Part shown: piece by piece, positions 53,701 to 64,000 of the stretch
How the letters are laid out: the number at the start of each line of letters is the position of its first letter
Position numbering within the stretch: position 1 is the first letter of the stretch
NCBI GenBank assembly: GCA_037074765.1
Contig: JBAMDO010000193.1
Location: 1-64,000, forward strand
Length of the DNA: 64,000 nucleotides
Source of the DNA: Mansonella perstans
Taxonomy: Eukaryota; Nematoda; Chromadorea; Rhabditida; Onchocercidae
Direction of reading: 5' to 3'
The notes under the pieces: generated by a model
What the model saw: the letters and a program-made list of their open reading frames with translations, nothing else
The model's database searches: none
What the model was told of the DNA's origin: nothing
Program-made: the position numbers and the translations under genes

Positions 53701-56700
53701 ATTTTCCAAATTTGTATTCAAAATCATTACATATATATATATATGGATTTTATATTATTATTATAAATATTTCTCCTAGAAATTTTTGCCGGGTAAGTAA
53801 TCCGGAAGAAAGAAGAAAAAACACAATTGGTATTGCAAATTTTGGAGAACAAATTTTTTTTTTTGAACAATTTTAACTGAACTAAATTTTTTCTTACCTG
53901 TTCCAGCATACAATAGATCATTGTCACGAAGAAATGTTGAATTTTGATTTGGATCATATGGCGCAATACCGAGTCCGGAAAATTCTAAACTTTGCCTATA
54001 TTCACCGTATTTTTCACGTTCATATTTTCGGCACATTGGCTGAAATGCATTGGTACCACAAATCAGAATGCTTTGGTCATCATCCATTGCCAGGATACGT
54101 ACATAATTATGGCATGAATCCTGCAAAAAAAATATGCAACACTTTGTTCCTACTATATTTGGATATTAATTCTCTAATGCCAAATTTAAATTTAAAAAAA
54201 AAGAAAGTTTTTTAAATATTTTCAAATCTCAAGTTTAACTGAGTTTTTTTTCAGGTTGGAAAATAAGAATTTTAAAAAACAAAACAAGGATGAAAGTAAT
54301 AAAAAAGGAAAAAGAAAATAAATGATGACAAATTCCCAAGATATTTCATAATTTTCTGTTTTTCATAAATTCCCGAGATATTCCATGATTTTCTGTTTTC
54401 TATAAATTCCCGAGATGCTCCATAATTTTCTATTTTTTTCTATCTCCGAGATATTCCATAATTCTCTGTTTTTATAAATTCCCGAGCTATTCCATAATTT
54501 TCGGTTTTTTTATAATTTTTCGAGATATTCCATAATTTTTTGTTTTTTTCTATCTTTCCTGCAAAATTAAATTTCCGTTTCGCATAATTTCAAATAAAAA
54601 AAAATATAAAAAAACGACTTATGAAAGGGAAATTGAGCATTAAATGAGAAAAAAATGGAACATCGCCATGCATGATCAATCAAGCTTAACGGATAATTTT
54701 TCCGTTTTCGTTTTTCGGTTTCCGTTTTTTTTTCTTGTTAAACTTTGTCATATTTATGTTTTAATATCTACTCAAAAAAAAAAAAAGAAAAATTATTTGC
54801 TTTCCAGAGTTATAACTTTTAAATATTCGAATTGGATTTACTTTCAAACGGGTATTTTTCCGTTTCCCATTTTTCCTATTTTCAGCTTTTTTTTCCACTT
54901 TCGTTTTTTTTTGTTACAATATTTATTGCATTGAAAGGATTTCAAAGTATGCTTTTTCGAAGAATTTTGTTATTTTTGAATATTTGAATTCAAGTTTTTT
55001 TCCTAAGATATTTAAATTCAATAATTTTCAAACAGTTGTCAAATTTTAATCCGAATTTAAATACTGGCAAAATATCAAAATTAAATTTCAGTTTTGAATT
55101 CTGGACATTTTTTTCATACTTTCAAGAAATAAAATTTCTTTTGCTTCGTTATTTCTTTTGTCCCTAATGTAAATTTTGATTTATTGTTCTGTCTGAATGA
55201 GAAAGAGGACAAATGAAATGAAATTTAATGAAATTTCCAGTTTCATTAAAGAATGAAGCAACGCTTAATTACTATTTTTCAAACAACTACAAGTGAAATA
55301 AAAATTTAATTATTTTTAGTGCACGGCAAATTTCACCAAATCGAATTTGAAATTTTTGAATTTAATAAATTCTCGTTTAATTAAACAAAAAATTTTTTGA
55401 ATGAAAATTTGAGTTCTCAACAATAAAAAATAGTATAAATCATAAGTCTTTTTTCTGTCAGCCTGAGATAAAATATTATCATTTCTTAATTATCATCATT
55501 AATATTTATTGTAACCATTGTTTTCGCTTAGCGCTGTTATTATCATTATTATTAATTATTTATTATTATAATAATTGTCATTTTTTGTTTTCATTGTTGC
55601 CATTTTTTAATCATCATTATTATTATTATTACTGTCATTCACTACTACTAAAATCGCTTACTAATATTACTGTCCATTTGTTATTGTTATAATTATCATT
55701 CATTGTTATCAGCATGATTCATCACTTGTTATATTATTTATTAATCATCATCATCTATTACAGTCGTCTATTACCATTTATCAGCATTGTCATTTTTTAT
55801 TATCAGCTACCGTTCTAATCACTCATTATTATCATTTAATGTCATCATTATTACCATTGTCGTTATCAATTAACGCTATCAAATTAATCATTACTATCAT
55901 TCACCATTACCATCATTTTGTCGTTATCATTTATTATTTTTATTCTAATTATTTGCTTCTGTCATTATTATCACTTGTCATTGTCATTTAATCATTATCT
56001 CATTGTCATTTAACCATTATCATTTCTAACCTTTGACTTTCCCTTCATTAAGCATTCCTTCACAACGTTTTCCATTGATGGCCACTTGATTGAATGTACT
56101 TCGGTGAACGTTTCAACGCTTATATTATAAACAACATCTCTACAAGAATTTAAATTCAATTTGAATTTGAAATTTTTTTCTTATTTCCAAATTATATAAA
56201 TTTTTACTGCTACCTTTAAAAATTTATTTGTGCACTTTAATTTTAATTGAAATTTGCAAAATTTATGAAAGTAAGCAAATTTACAATTGCATATAAAATT
56301 GCATATTAATTAGCGATAAAGCTCAGATAAATTTGAAATTGCTTAATACAATTAAATATTGTTAATTTTATTCCAAAAATTATCAATTCACCACTTTCTG
56401 GTAATTATAGTAATAATTATTAGCCATAGTGAACCATAATTATTTTTCCAGGTAGAAATGAAATATTATAGTGGAAAAAATATGTTACGTACATACACAA
56501 CACACACAAATACATGTAGCCACAGACATTCACGTACAGACATATATTACATTATTTCGGTAATATATTACAGAATATTTGCTTCCATACAGATTTGCAC
56601 ACATATCATATTACAATATCATTTATAATGTACACACACACACACACACACACGCACACACGCACATACACACACATACACACACACACACACAGATACA

Positions 56701-57230
56701 CATACACACACATATCTAATATCAGTAATATATAATTGAATATTTGGCAATTTATTTAAATATTTTTAATTTAATTTTTAATTTTTTAATGTTTTCTTTC
56801 AAATTTAATTTATTGTCTAAATAGAGGAAAAAAATTTACATAACCAATTTATTTACACAAATTAAAAAACTTTTTTATATTCATTTTCCTGTTTGTACTT
56901 TTATGATTTAAATTCAACACTAAGACGTTAAATTTAATTTTTTAAAAAAAAGCTTTTGGCAAAAATTTCACCATTACCCGTTACAAATGTAATTTAAGGC
57001 AATAAAATGAAAAAAGTCATCGAGATTATTCAAATGTTATGATTTTTCACATTTTTTTCCCATTAATCAAATAATTGAAATTTAAAAGGAATGGAAAAAT
57101 GGAAATGGAAAAAAAAGGAGATGAATAGGAGAAGATCACCTTGCGCCAATTAGCAAATGTTCACCGTCTAGATCAAGAAGTTTGAAGTAATCGCTTCTTG
57201 ATGAATTACCAAATCGAAGTACTGCTGGAT
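44741..57230 (-). CDS. smp-1/smp-2: Transmembrane class-1-type semaphorin (5' exon missing)
   Basis: Fourteen exons join in phase: 57140-57230, 56031-56139, 53898-54120, 50479-50618, 49204-49398, 48452-48686, 47843-48000, 47552-47695, 47178-47401, 46650-46774, 46169-46309, 45735-45927, 45163-45271, 44741-44830 (2177 nt, about 725 aa). Sema-domain marks: DYFKLLDLDGEHLLIGAR, CHNYVRIL, ICGTNAFQPMC, FVGSFRDSEYVYIWLRE, RVARLCRSD, IGTDRGNIFK. A PSI domain follows (CNRFDTCVDCVGLRDPYCAW, about 469-525), then a Ser-rich stalk, one transmembrane helix (about 607-628, FFIPILCAAIATLAIFIGFF), a basic stop-transfer RWKLPKKGK and a tail of about 97 aa ending QIYL. No Ig domain is seen, which points to class 1 / SMP-type rather than the secreted MAB-20 type. 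Known role of the family: plexin-A ligand in guidance and morphogenesis. The signal-peptide exon was not found. Confidence 0.9.
50619..53897 (-). other. Large semaphorin intron
   Basis: A 3.3 kb AT-rich intron in the sema domain. It contains five AAAGGTCA/TGACCTTT motifs (51621, 51640, 51698, 52063, 53249) and a GAAT repeat at about 51220-51241. Open frames here are low complexity and lack matching splice sites. Confidence 0.6.
54331..54555. repeat. Minisatellite, about 37-base unit, six copies
   Basis: Six degenerate copies of an ATAAATTCCCGAGATATTCC-type unit, each continuing ATAATTTTCTGTTTTT, lie in the semaphorin intron 54121-56030. The TCCCGAG/TCTCCGAG/TTTCGAG cores are spaced 36-38 bases apart. 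Confidence 0.85.
55486..56020. repeat. Degenerate trinucleotide tract (ATT/ATC, CAT-rich)
   Basis: More than 500 bases made almost wholly of TCATTATT/TTATCATT-like motifs, ending only about 10 bases before the donor-side edge of the semaphorin exon 56031-56139. No long perfect run remains, so it is an old or interrupted microsatellite. Confidence 0.75.
56631..56713. repeat. (CA)n microsatellite
   Basis: CA dinucleotides with occasional G or T interruptions in the semaphorin intron 56140-57139. Confidence 0.9.
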
Positions 57231-60200
57231 CTGAAAAGGAAAAAAATGAAATCAAGCAGTAAAATTAAAATTAATTAAAATTGTATTAAAATCATATAAA
57301 CTTGACCGTTTTGTTACTTTTTTTCCTTTTTTTGCTATTTAAATAAATTCTGAAAAAAATTGTTTTACAATTAGTAGCTGTCGAATGAATAGAATATAAC
57401 AGCGATATAATGTCATATCATTCAAATATTAATATTTACTGATATCTATTAATATTAAAATTTATGATAAATATTAACATCGCTAATGTATTCCAGTTTA
57501 ATTTATTGCTTCAGAGATTAAAATAAAAAGATCTCTAAAATTTAAGAGAAAAAGAAAAAATGAAAAAATTTTAACAATATTTCATAATTTCTTTCTTTCT
57601 ATTTTGCTCTCTTTGCTTTTTGAAAATTTTAATCTTAGTATTCTTGCATTCATTCAAAAATGTTTGTCATTAAAAAATATTAAATCCAAAAAAACAAACA
57701 GAATTGAATTTTAAGTCAAATTTACAATTTTATGATTTCGCTGCAATTTTATTGCTAATATGTTTCTTTAAAAAGAAAAAAATGAATCAACTAATAAAAA
57801 TTTTTTGATAAAACTTTTGATTGAGAAAAAAAAAGGAAAACAGGTTAGAAGAAATTCCTAAGTAATAATTTTAGTCAATCGAATGGAAATTTTTATATTT
57901 TTATAAATCAATTCAAAAATGAGATTGTAAATTTATATTTCTGTTTTAAATATATTATCAAGAAAAAAAAATCACCGTATTTTTTTGCAGTAAAAGATAC
58001 TGTAGCAAGCTTTAACCTAGCTTATTCATGTATTATATGGGAAATTCAAAGTATCGGAATACAATTAGTGTACAGCCAGAACTTCTTGAATTAGAATTTC
58101 GCTTTTCAGGATTTTGCTTTAAGGTACTGTATTCGAAACTGCTCGATATCGGATGAATGAATAATTCCATTATACGAAAATTGTTCCATTAAACGAAGCA
58201 ATCATTTTGTTTTTAAAATGTTAAGTAAGTAATGCATATTAAAATTAAATTATATAAGAATTTTTATTTCGGGATTTTCATTACTCAATTTTTTTCAAAA
58301 TATTATTTTTTGCACTATTTTCATTTAATTATTTCTCTTTTTTCAATTTTAGCCTCTTTTCTCTTTTTTTTCTGAAACAAATGCATTCTTATTGTTGGTG
58401 CAAAATTCTTCTTGATGGTATCAAACGTTGATTAAATTCTTACTTTAGTGAAATTTTTTTCCGCTATTGTATTTCTTTCCAAAATGAATCGAATTACTTT
58501 GATTTTTTTCTTTTACCATTTTAATTAAGACACTTTTTATTGAGGAAAAAATTTTTTCCGAATTTCAAATTTATTTGAATTAAATTATTCTTTTAAAATT
58601 CGATGTCGCACACACCCACACACACATGCACATCCATATCTACTACTTTATCTTACTTTTGATCGACATAAAAAAACGAACAACTTCTTTTAGAGTTTCA
58701 AACAGTCTTACTGATAATATCTCTGATAAAACATATATACCATAGGATGAAAGAACAGGAAATCAGGAAATATCGAGAGAAGCGGGGTAGTTAAAGAGAA
58801 AAAGATTGTAATATATTGATTAATTAGCAAACTGTAAATCTTATGTGTAACAACAACAACAACAGCAATTGCAATAAATGACCTTGTTGTAAAATTATCG
58901 CTCAGTAGATGTCATTTTCAAGTAAGGTAAAAGATGGTTGACAAGATGTTGACAAGATATATTGCTGATTTGACCTTCCTTTTTTCGTCTTTTTTTTGCA
59001 AATCTCTTTTTGCAATAATTTCAGTGGAAAAGGAAAAAGAAAAAAATGAAATTAATTCGAAAATTACCGATTATATTTTTCGATAAAAATTTTATTTAAA
59101 AAGAAAGAAACTTTTTTTTCGAAACATTCATCAATTTAATCAAAAAATTTTTCACTCTCACTGCAAAAAAACAAAATTCGGCAATTTTTACTATTAATGC
59201 AAAATTTTGTTACTAATTCTTTAATTAAAATTGAAATATAATCAATTAAAAGCTTACAACATATACATTTGCAGAGCAAAATTTCTTTAAACCAACTATT
59301 CTATTTCAATCCAAAGTACAATTATCAATCTTAAAAAAAAAACTTTAACTCTTTAAAGTATAAAATACAAACATAGAAATTTTAAATAATTAAAAATTTT
59401 CAACCAGGCACTTTTTTCCAAAATTTTAAATTCAAATTTGTCTAAGATGGAAAATGAAATCAATTCGGGTGTTATTATCATTCATTTCGAATTATCAATG
59501 AAAATGATTCAATATGTCTTTTGCCATTTGATTTTTAAGTAATATAATGGAAAAATTGCTTTAAATTAAATTCAAAAAATTAAATCCGAGAATGAAATTA
59601 TATAATTTTAAAATAATACCACAAATAAAGAATGGAAAGAGAATTTCGCATTAATTTTTTATTTAGTCAAATTATAAGAATTTTAAAAACTAATTTTATT
59701 AAATTTCACTTAGTTACTAATCATATCTTCCAAATTTCTTGCAGTTCAAATTTTAATTTAATTTTGCTAATTTTTAATTGTAAAATGAAATGTGCGAACA
59801 TTTTTACAGAACTTTAAAGTTTCTGTTTTATTTTTTTTTTTTTCATTCATTTTGTAATTTTCAAAAGTTCAGTTTTGCTCGTTTTAAAATTCCTGTTCAT
59901 TATTTTACAGTTTGTTAATTTTTGATGATATATTCAAAAAAACAAACATTGTTTGTTGTCGAAATTGATTTTGCATTTAAATGTTTGAATTGATGGTTTT
60001 TTTCTTTAATTTTTTACGGCTTTTTTCCTAAATTTCAAATGTCTGAAAAAAGAGAAAGAGAAATATGTCAATTTTGAAGTTAGTATAAGTAATGACTAAA
60101 AGATAATTAATTGATCAAAAGTTAATGAATCAGTGTTTAGTTTTTCAAATTTTACAACACACTAGAATATGTTTGTAAATAGTTGAAATTTTTTATGCTG

Positions 60201-62749
60201 TTGAAATCATTTTTTTAACTCCAATTAATTATTTAATTCATCATACTATTAATCATACTATTAAATGCAAATGACAGTCATTTGTAGAGATTTTTTCAAT
60301 TTCTAATTCCAAGTTTAACGAATTTATATATTTTTGTAAAAATAATCAAGAATTTCCAATACAATTATCTATCATACTATTATATCACAGTAAGAGTTAT
60401 CCTGCAATCCTATAGTAACATTTAAACGTATTAATTTTTAAATTGTTAAACTTCAAAAGTACTATATCATTATTTGAAATGATCAATTTTCACTCTTCAA
60501 TTTAAATATATTCCAGAACTGTAATTTTGTTCTTGGTTAAATGAATTATCTTGACTAAAACGAAATATAAACTTTTATCTGATATATTTGTTTTTTTTTC
60601 TTTTTTTATGATACCATAATGTCCTTTGCTTTTGTTGAACAAATAATACAGCAAAAACTATTACATTTCTGGACAAAGTTTTTGCATAAATGCCTTTCAT
60701 TTTTGAGAATAATTGACCGTCGTTGAATTCAAATTGATTATTATCATTGCTAATAGTGTAGACTAAAATCCTTAGCCGAAGCTAGACTTTTGGTCACTTT
60801 TGTCAACGTTGTGGAATTTAATTTAATTTATCAAAATCCCTGTCACAATTATTTCAAAGTTTTTCAAATAAAAATTCCTTTCCTCACCTATATTCTCTTA
60901 TCTTTCATCTTATCACCAATGGAATTCAAATTTCCTCCCAACAGTGATAGAAAATGGTCGATACAAAAATGTACAAAGAATTTGTTGTACGAATTATTAA
61001 TATTCATCACTGAATTATTTCAGGTCAATTTGAGATGCAAACTTTGGTCAATTTAAAAATTCTTATCATCATATGCATTTCTTATCAGATAAGATAAGAC
61101 ATTTGTCGAATCCAATATTTTCCTTGTTTATCAAAATCATTCTCAAATTTAAGAAAGATAAAAATTTTTTCAAAAGTGAATTTTTCAACCTACAAATAAA
61201 ATCTGAGTACAGTTCAGTATGATATGATCAACTCAGCAATACATCATTTTAATAAGTACAAACTTATTAGTTACAATTTCAACAATAATAATATTATTAA
61301 GAATAATGCTGCCAATATGCATCATTAATGATAAATAAAGTAAATCGGAATTTTAAATTTTCAGGAAAAAAAACTTTTTTTCAATTTCAATCAAAATTTA
61401 TTTTATGCTAATTTTGTTGTTTGTAAAATTTCACCTCAAACAAATTGAATGTGTGTCATTTTATATTGAAAAACAGTAAATTTGGGTTAATTACATTTGA
61501 AGAAAAAATAAATAGATTTGAAGGCATCAAAGAAGTAAAAAAAAAAAAAATTGGGCCAAAAAGTTGACAGCTTTAGTTTTTTTTTCTTGATTGGATACAT
61601 ATGATTGAGCTTATTAAATTAATTCGTTTTTTTTTCCTGTCACCCTTTTTGTTTACTAAAATTTAAATCAGCAATTGGAAATTTAAAAATTATTTGAAAA
61701 TAATTTAAAATTTTATTTGCAGTATTTTTATTCAAAAATTTTTATACTCAAAGTGAAAATTTTTCATATTTATTTTCTTTTTCCTTTTCCTCCTACTTTT
61801 TGGCTAAATGAAATTTTCAAAAATTTTCGAACTGTCGAAGTAAGCGTCATTCAATTTTTCCAGTGCCAATAATCAATTAATTAAGATAATATATTAATAA
61901 GTTTTAGCTCTGAATTACTTACACAAACACTGCTCCGGCGTTTGCGTTCATTTACATTCTTTTTCCTTTAAAATTTTTTAAATCAATGCATGTAATCACA
62001 TACGCAATTTGCGTTACGCGCCTATTTACGTGTGCTTAGTGCACTTACAGCTAATTTTGTTCGTTTTAATTGTGCAGCAACTGCATGCTACTGCTGCAAT
62101 TTTTTTCCCCTTCAAAAATCTAGTAAAATTTGAAAATTTTGACTAATTACAAAGTAATTAGTCAGGAAATAATACATTCTAGAAGCAGCATCCCGGTATC
62201 CATTAATTGAAATTACAGCAAATTATAGTCGAAATTTCCATTTCATAGAAGAAAGGTCACAGAGTTCAAAATTAAATGACCTTATGTTTGCTTCCATTTA
62301 TTTCATCGTAAAAATACAGTAGACTTAAAAAAAAAAAGAAAAAGAAAAAAAACACTTCGATTAAGCTAATTAAATGTAAATTTAAATTCTGCAAATTACT
62401 TTAATTGCTTGTAGTCTTTTTTTTCATTTGGAAATTCTTCCTAATTATTCCAATTTTTTTTTCAAACTCTCTAATTTCTTTCAAGTAAGAAAAGTGCCTG
62501 CAACAATAAATGTCTCTTGGATAATTTTTGATGTTTCGCCAAACTTAGTTAATTAAAGATTTGACCTGAACAGTTACATTTACTTACCTTTTCATTCATG
62601 CAATTTGAAAAATAATTAATGATGAATAACAGTGATATTAGTAACCATTAATGTTAATTAGCATATTAGGATATATTAATTAACTTAATATAGCAATTTC
62701 AATGATTGAGAATAAAAAGATAATGTTGACATTAGTAGTAGCTAGAATG

Positions 62750-63240
62750 ATAAAAATAATAATAATAATACTGATAATAATAATAATAACAATGATAGTA
62801 ATAGTAATAGTGATAATAATAACAATAATAATGATAATAATACTAATGCGAAAATATTATATTGTACATTTGAATTTTTTTCCACTGATTTTAATAGTAA
62901 ATAAAATAATAATAATAATAAGTCGAAATGTTGATGATGGTAATGTTAACTAAATTAATAAAAATAGTAACATTTTGAAACATTTTGAGATAAATTTTTT
63001 TCATGAATGATTTTAATAACAATAATAGCTGAAATGATGGCGATAATACTTTTTTTTTTAATATTTTTTTATTTTCACCAAAATCAATGATAATTTTCAT
63101 TAAAACCAATAAAAACTAAAAGAATAGCAATAATAACTATAAACCATATTACTTTCGGTGTTAATGATGAAAATAATGATAATAATGCAATTATTGCTGA
63201 TGTTAATGATGATGATAATAATAATAATGATAATAATGCG
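62750..63240. repeat. AAT/GAT trinucleotide-rich tracts
   Basis: Two clusters of AATAAT/GATAAT repeats (about 62750-62850 and 63160-63240), each followed by the same AATGCGAAAATATTA...TGTACATT/TGCACATT sequence, which suggests the whole block was duplicated. Confidence 0.7.
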
Positions 63241-63898
63241 AAAATATTACACTGCACATTCTGGGTTAAAGTTTTATTTGAAAGATTAGTATCTTTATCA
63301 TTTCTCTTTTCAATGCCTACAAATTAATGTTACCTGATCGCATAAAAATTTCACATAATATTTATTGTTATCGGTCATTGTCCTGTATGAGTTTAATTTG
63401 AAGTTTTTATCCGTAAAGTTTCAAGAACTTCTTCTTAAGGAATGAAAGTGTGTGAATTATCTACGAAATGTGAATTGAATAATAGACAGATGTGAAAATG
63501 AAAATTGGTGACAATTTTATCAGAATTCATCTGTATGAAATGTGCAATTTATTTATTTTAATTATTTTAGCTATATTGTTAAAAGAATTTTTTTAAGCAA
63601 TAATTAAATTCATAAAAATTAAAATGGATTTTGCAATATGGATTTTACGCAATTCCAATTTTCAATTGTAATTACAAAAAAAAAAAAATTACTGCAGGAA
63701 ATTTTTATTGTTAAATTGTGTTTGAAATGAGAAATGGTAATTAAATCATATAATGTGCATTTATAGACGCACACATGCATGCATCCTTACACACTCACAT
63801 ACATCATAAGCAATTTTCTATTTGTTCCATATATTTTGGTAATGTTATTTGACCTCATTCAGTTTTATCAAATTCAAAAATCCAATGATATATGAATG

Positions 63899-63960
63899 TA
63901 AACATACAATTACATACACACATATACATACACATACACATAAACATACATACACATGCA
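63899..63960. repeat. CA/CATA microsatellite
   Basis: An interrupted run of ACATAC/ACACAT units near the right end of the window. Confidence 0.75.
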
Positions 63961-64000
63961 ATGATTAGAGATTATAATAATAGCAAAAAAAGTTGATGTA

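Larger units (their letters stand above)
57231..64000. other. Region upstream of the visible semaphorin exons
   Basis: About 6.8 kb with no exon that I can support. The first visible semaphorin exon (ending 57230) starts in mid-codon after a TTTTCAG acceptor, so at least one 5' exon must lie here or beyond the right edge. The DNA is AT-rich with AAT/GAT repeats (62750-62850, 63160-63240) and CA/CATA repeats near the end. Candidate donors examined on the minus strand did not give a signal-peptide exon in the needed phase. Confidence 0.55.

Noticed and set aside
58020..58230. Less AT-rich patch with two similar TTCCATTATACGAA / TTCCATTAAACGAAG motifs, suggestive of a DNA-transposon end
   Set aside because: No terminal inverted repeats or transposase remnant could be recognised, so not called as a mobile element.
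61917..61965. Candidate minus-strand first semaphorin exon (short ATG frame before a GTAAGT)
   Set aside because: It leaves two bases where one is required, and encodes no signal-peptide-like stretch.
62702..62953. 83-codon frame rich in isoleucine
   Set aside because: Translation of AAT/GAT microsatellite, not a gene.

Overview
The window looks like nuclear DNA of a nematode, most likely a filarial (spirurid) worm. The sequence is very AT-rich. Genes are split into many short exons with GTAAG/GTATG-type donors and TTTTCAG-type acceptors, and introns are mostly 200-400 bases with a few of 2-3 kb. The species cannot be named from this. Almost all long uninterrupted reading frames are single exons, so the genes were rebuilt by joining exons whose splice sites and codon phases agree.

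Layout: (1) 111-234, +, the last exon of an unrecognised gene. (2) 235-3688, non-coding, with short tandem repeats. (3) 3689-6821, -, a 7-exon RING-finger protein (355 aa). (4) 7540-17535, -, a multi-C2H2 zinc-finger protein modelled as 25 exons (about 1205 aa); it could instead be two tandem genes. (5) 17536-19204, a divergent intergenic promoter region. (6) 19205-41154, +, a 33-exon afadin/AF-6/canoe orthologue (afd-1, about 1771 aa) with RA-RA-FHA-DIL-PDZ order and the conserved C-terminal end. (7) 41155-44740, non-coding, between converging genes. (8) 44741-57230, -, a transmembrane class-1-type semaphorin (smp-1/smp-2 type), 14 exons, with its 5' signal-peptide exon not found. (9) 57231-64000, AT-rich DNA with microsatellites; probably the long first intron or upstream region of the semaphorin.

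Functionally the two large conserved genes concern cell contact and guidance. Afadin links Ras/Rap signalling and junctional receptors to actin, and the semaphorin is a membrane-bound plexin ligand. The zinc-finger and RING genes lie head-to-tail on the minus strand, 718 bases apart, and both have an acceptor-like sequence just before the first ATG, so trans-splicing and possibly co-transcription should be considered.

I found no tRNA, rRNA, CRISPR array or intact transposon. I also see no clear evidence of a wholly new system. The most useful open points are the zinc-finger gene boundary, an orphan coding-like block inside an afadin intron, a tRNA-like (SINE-type) box pair, and the semaphorin tail ending in a possible PDZ ligand.
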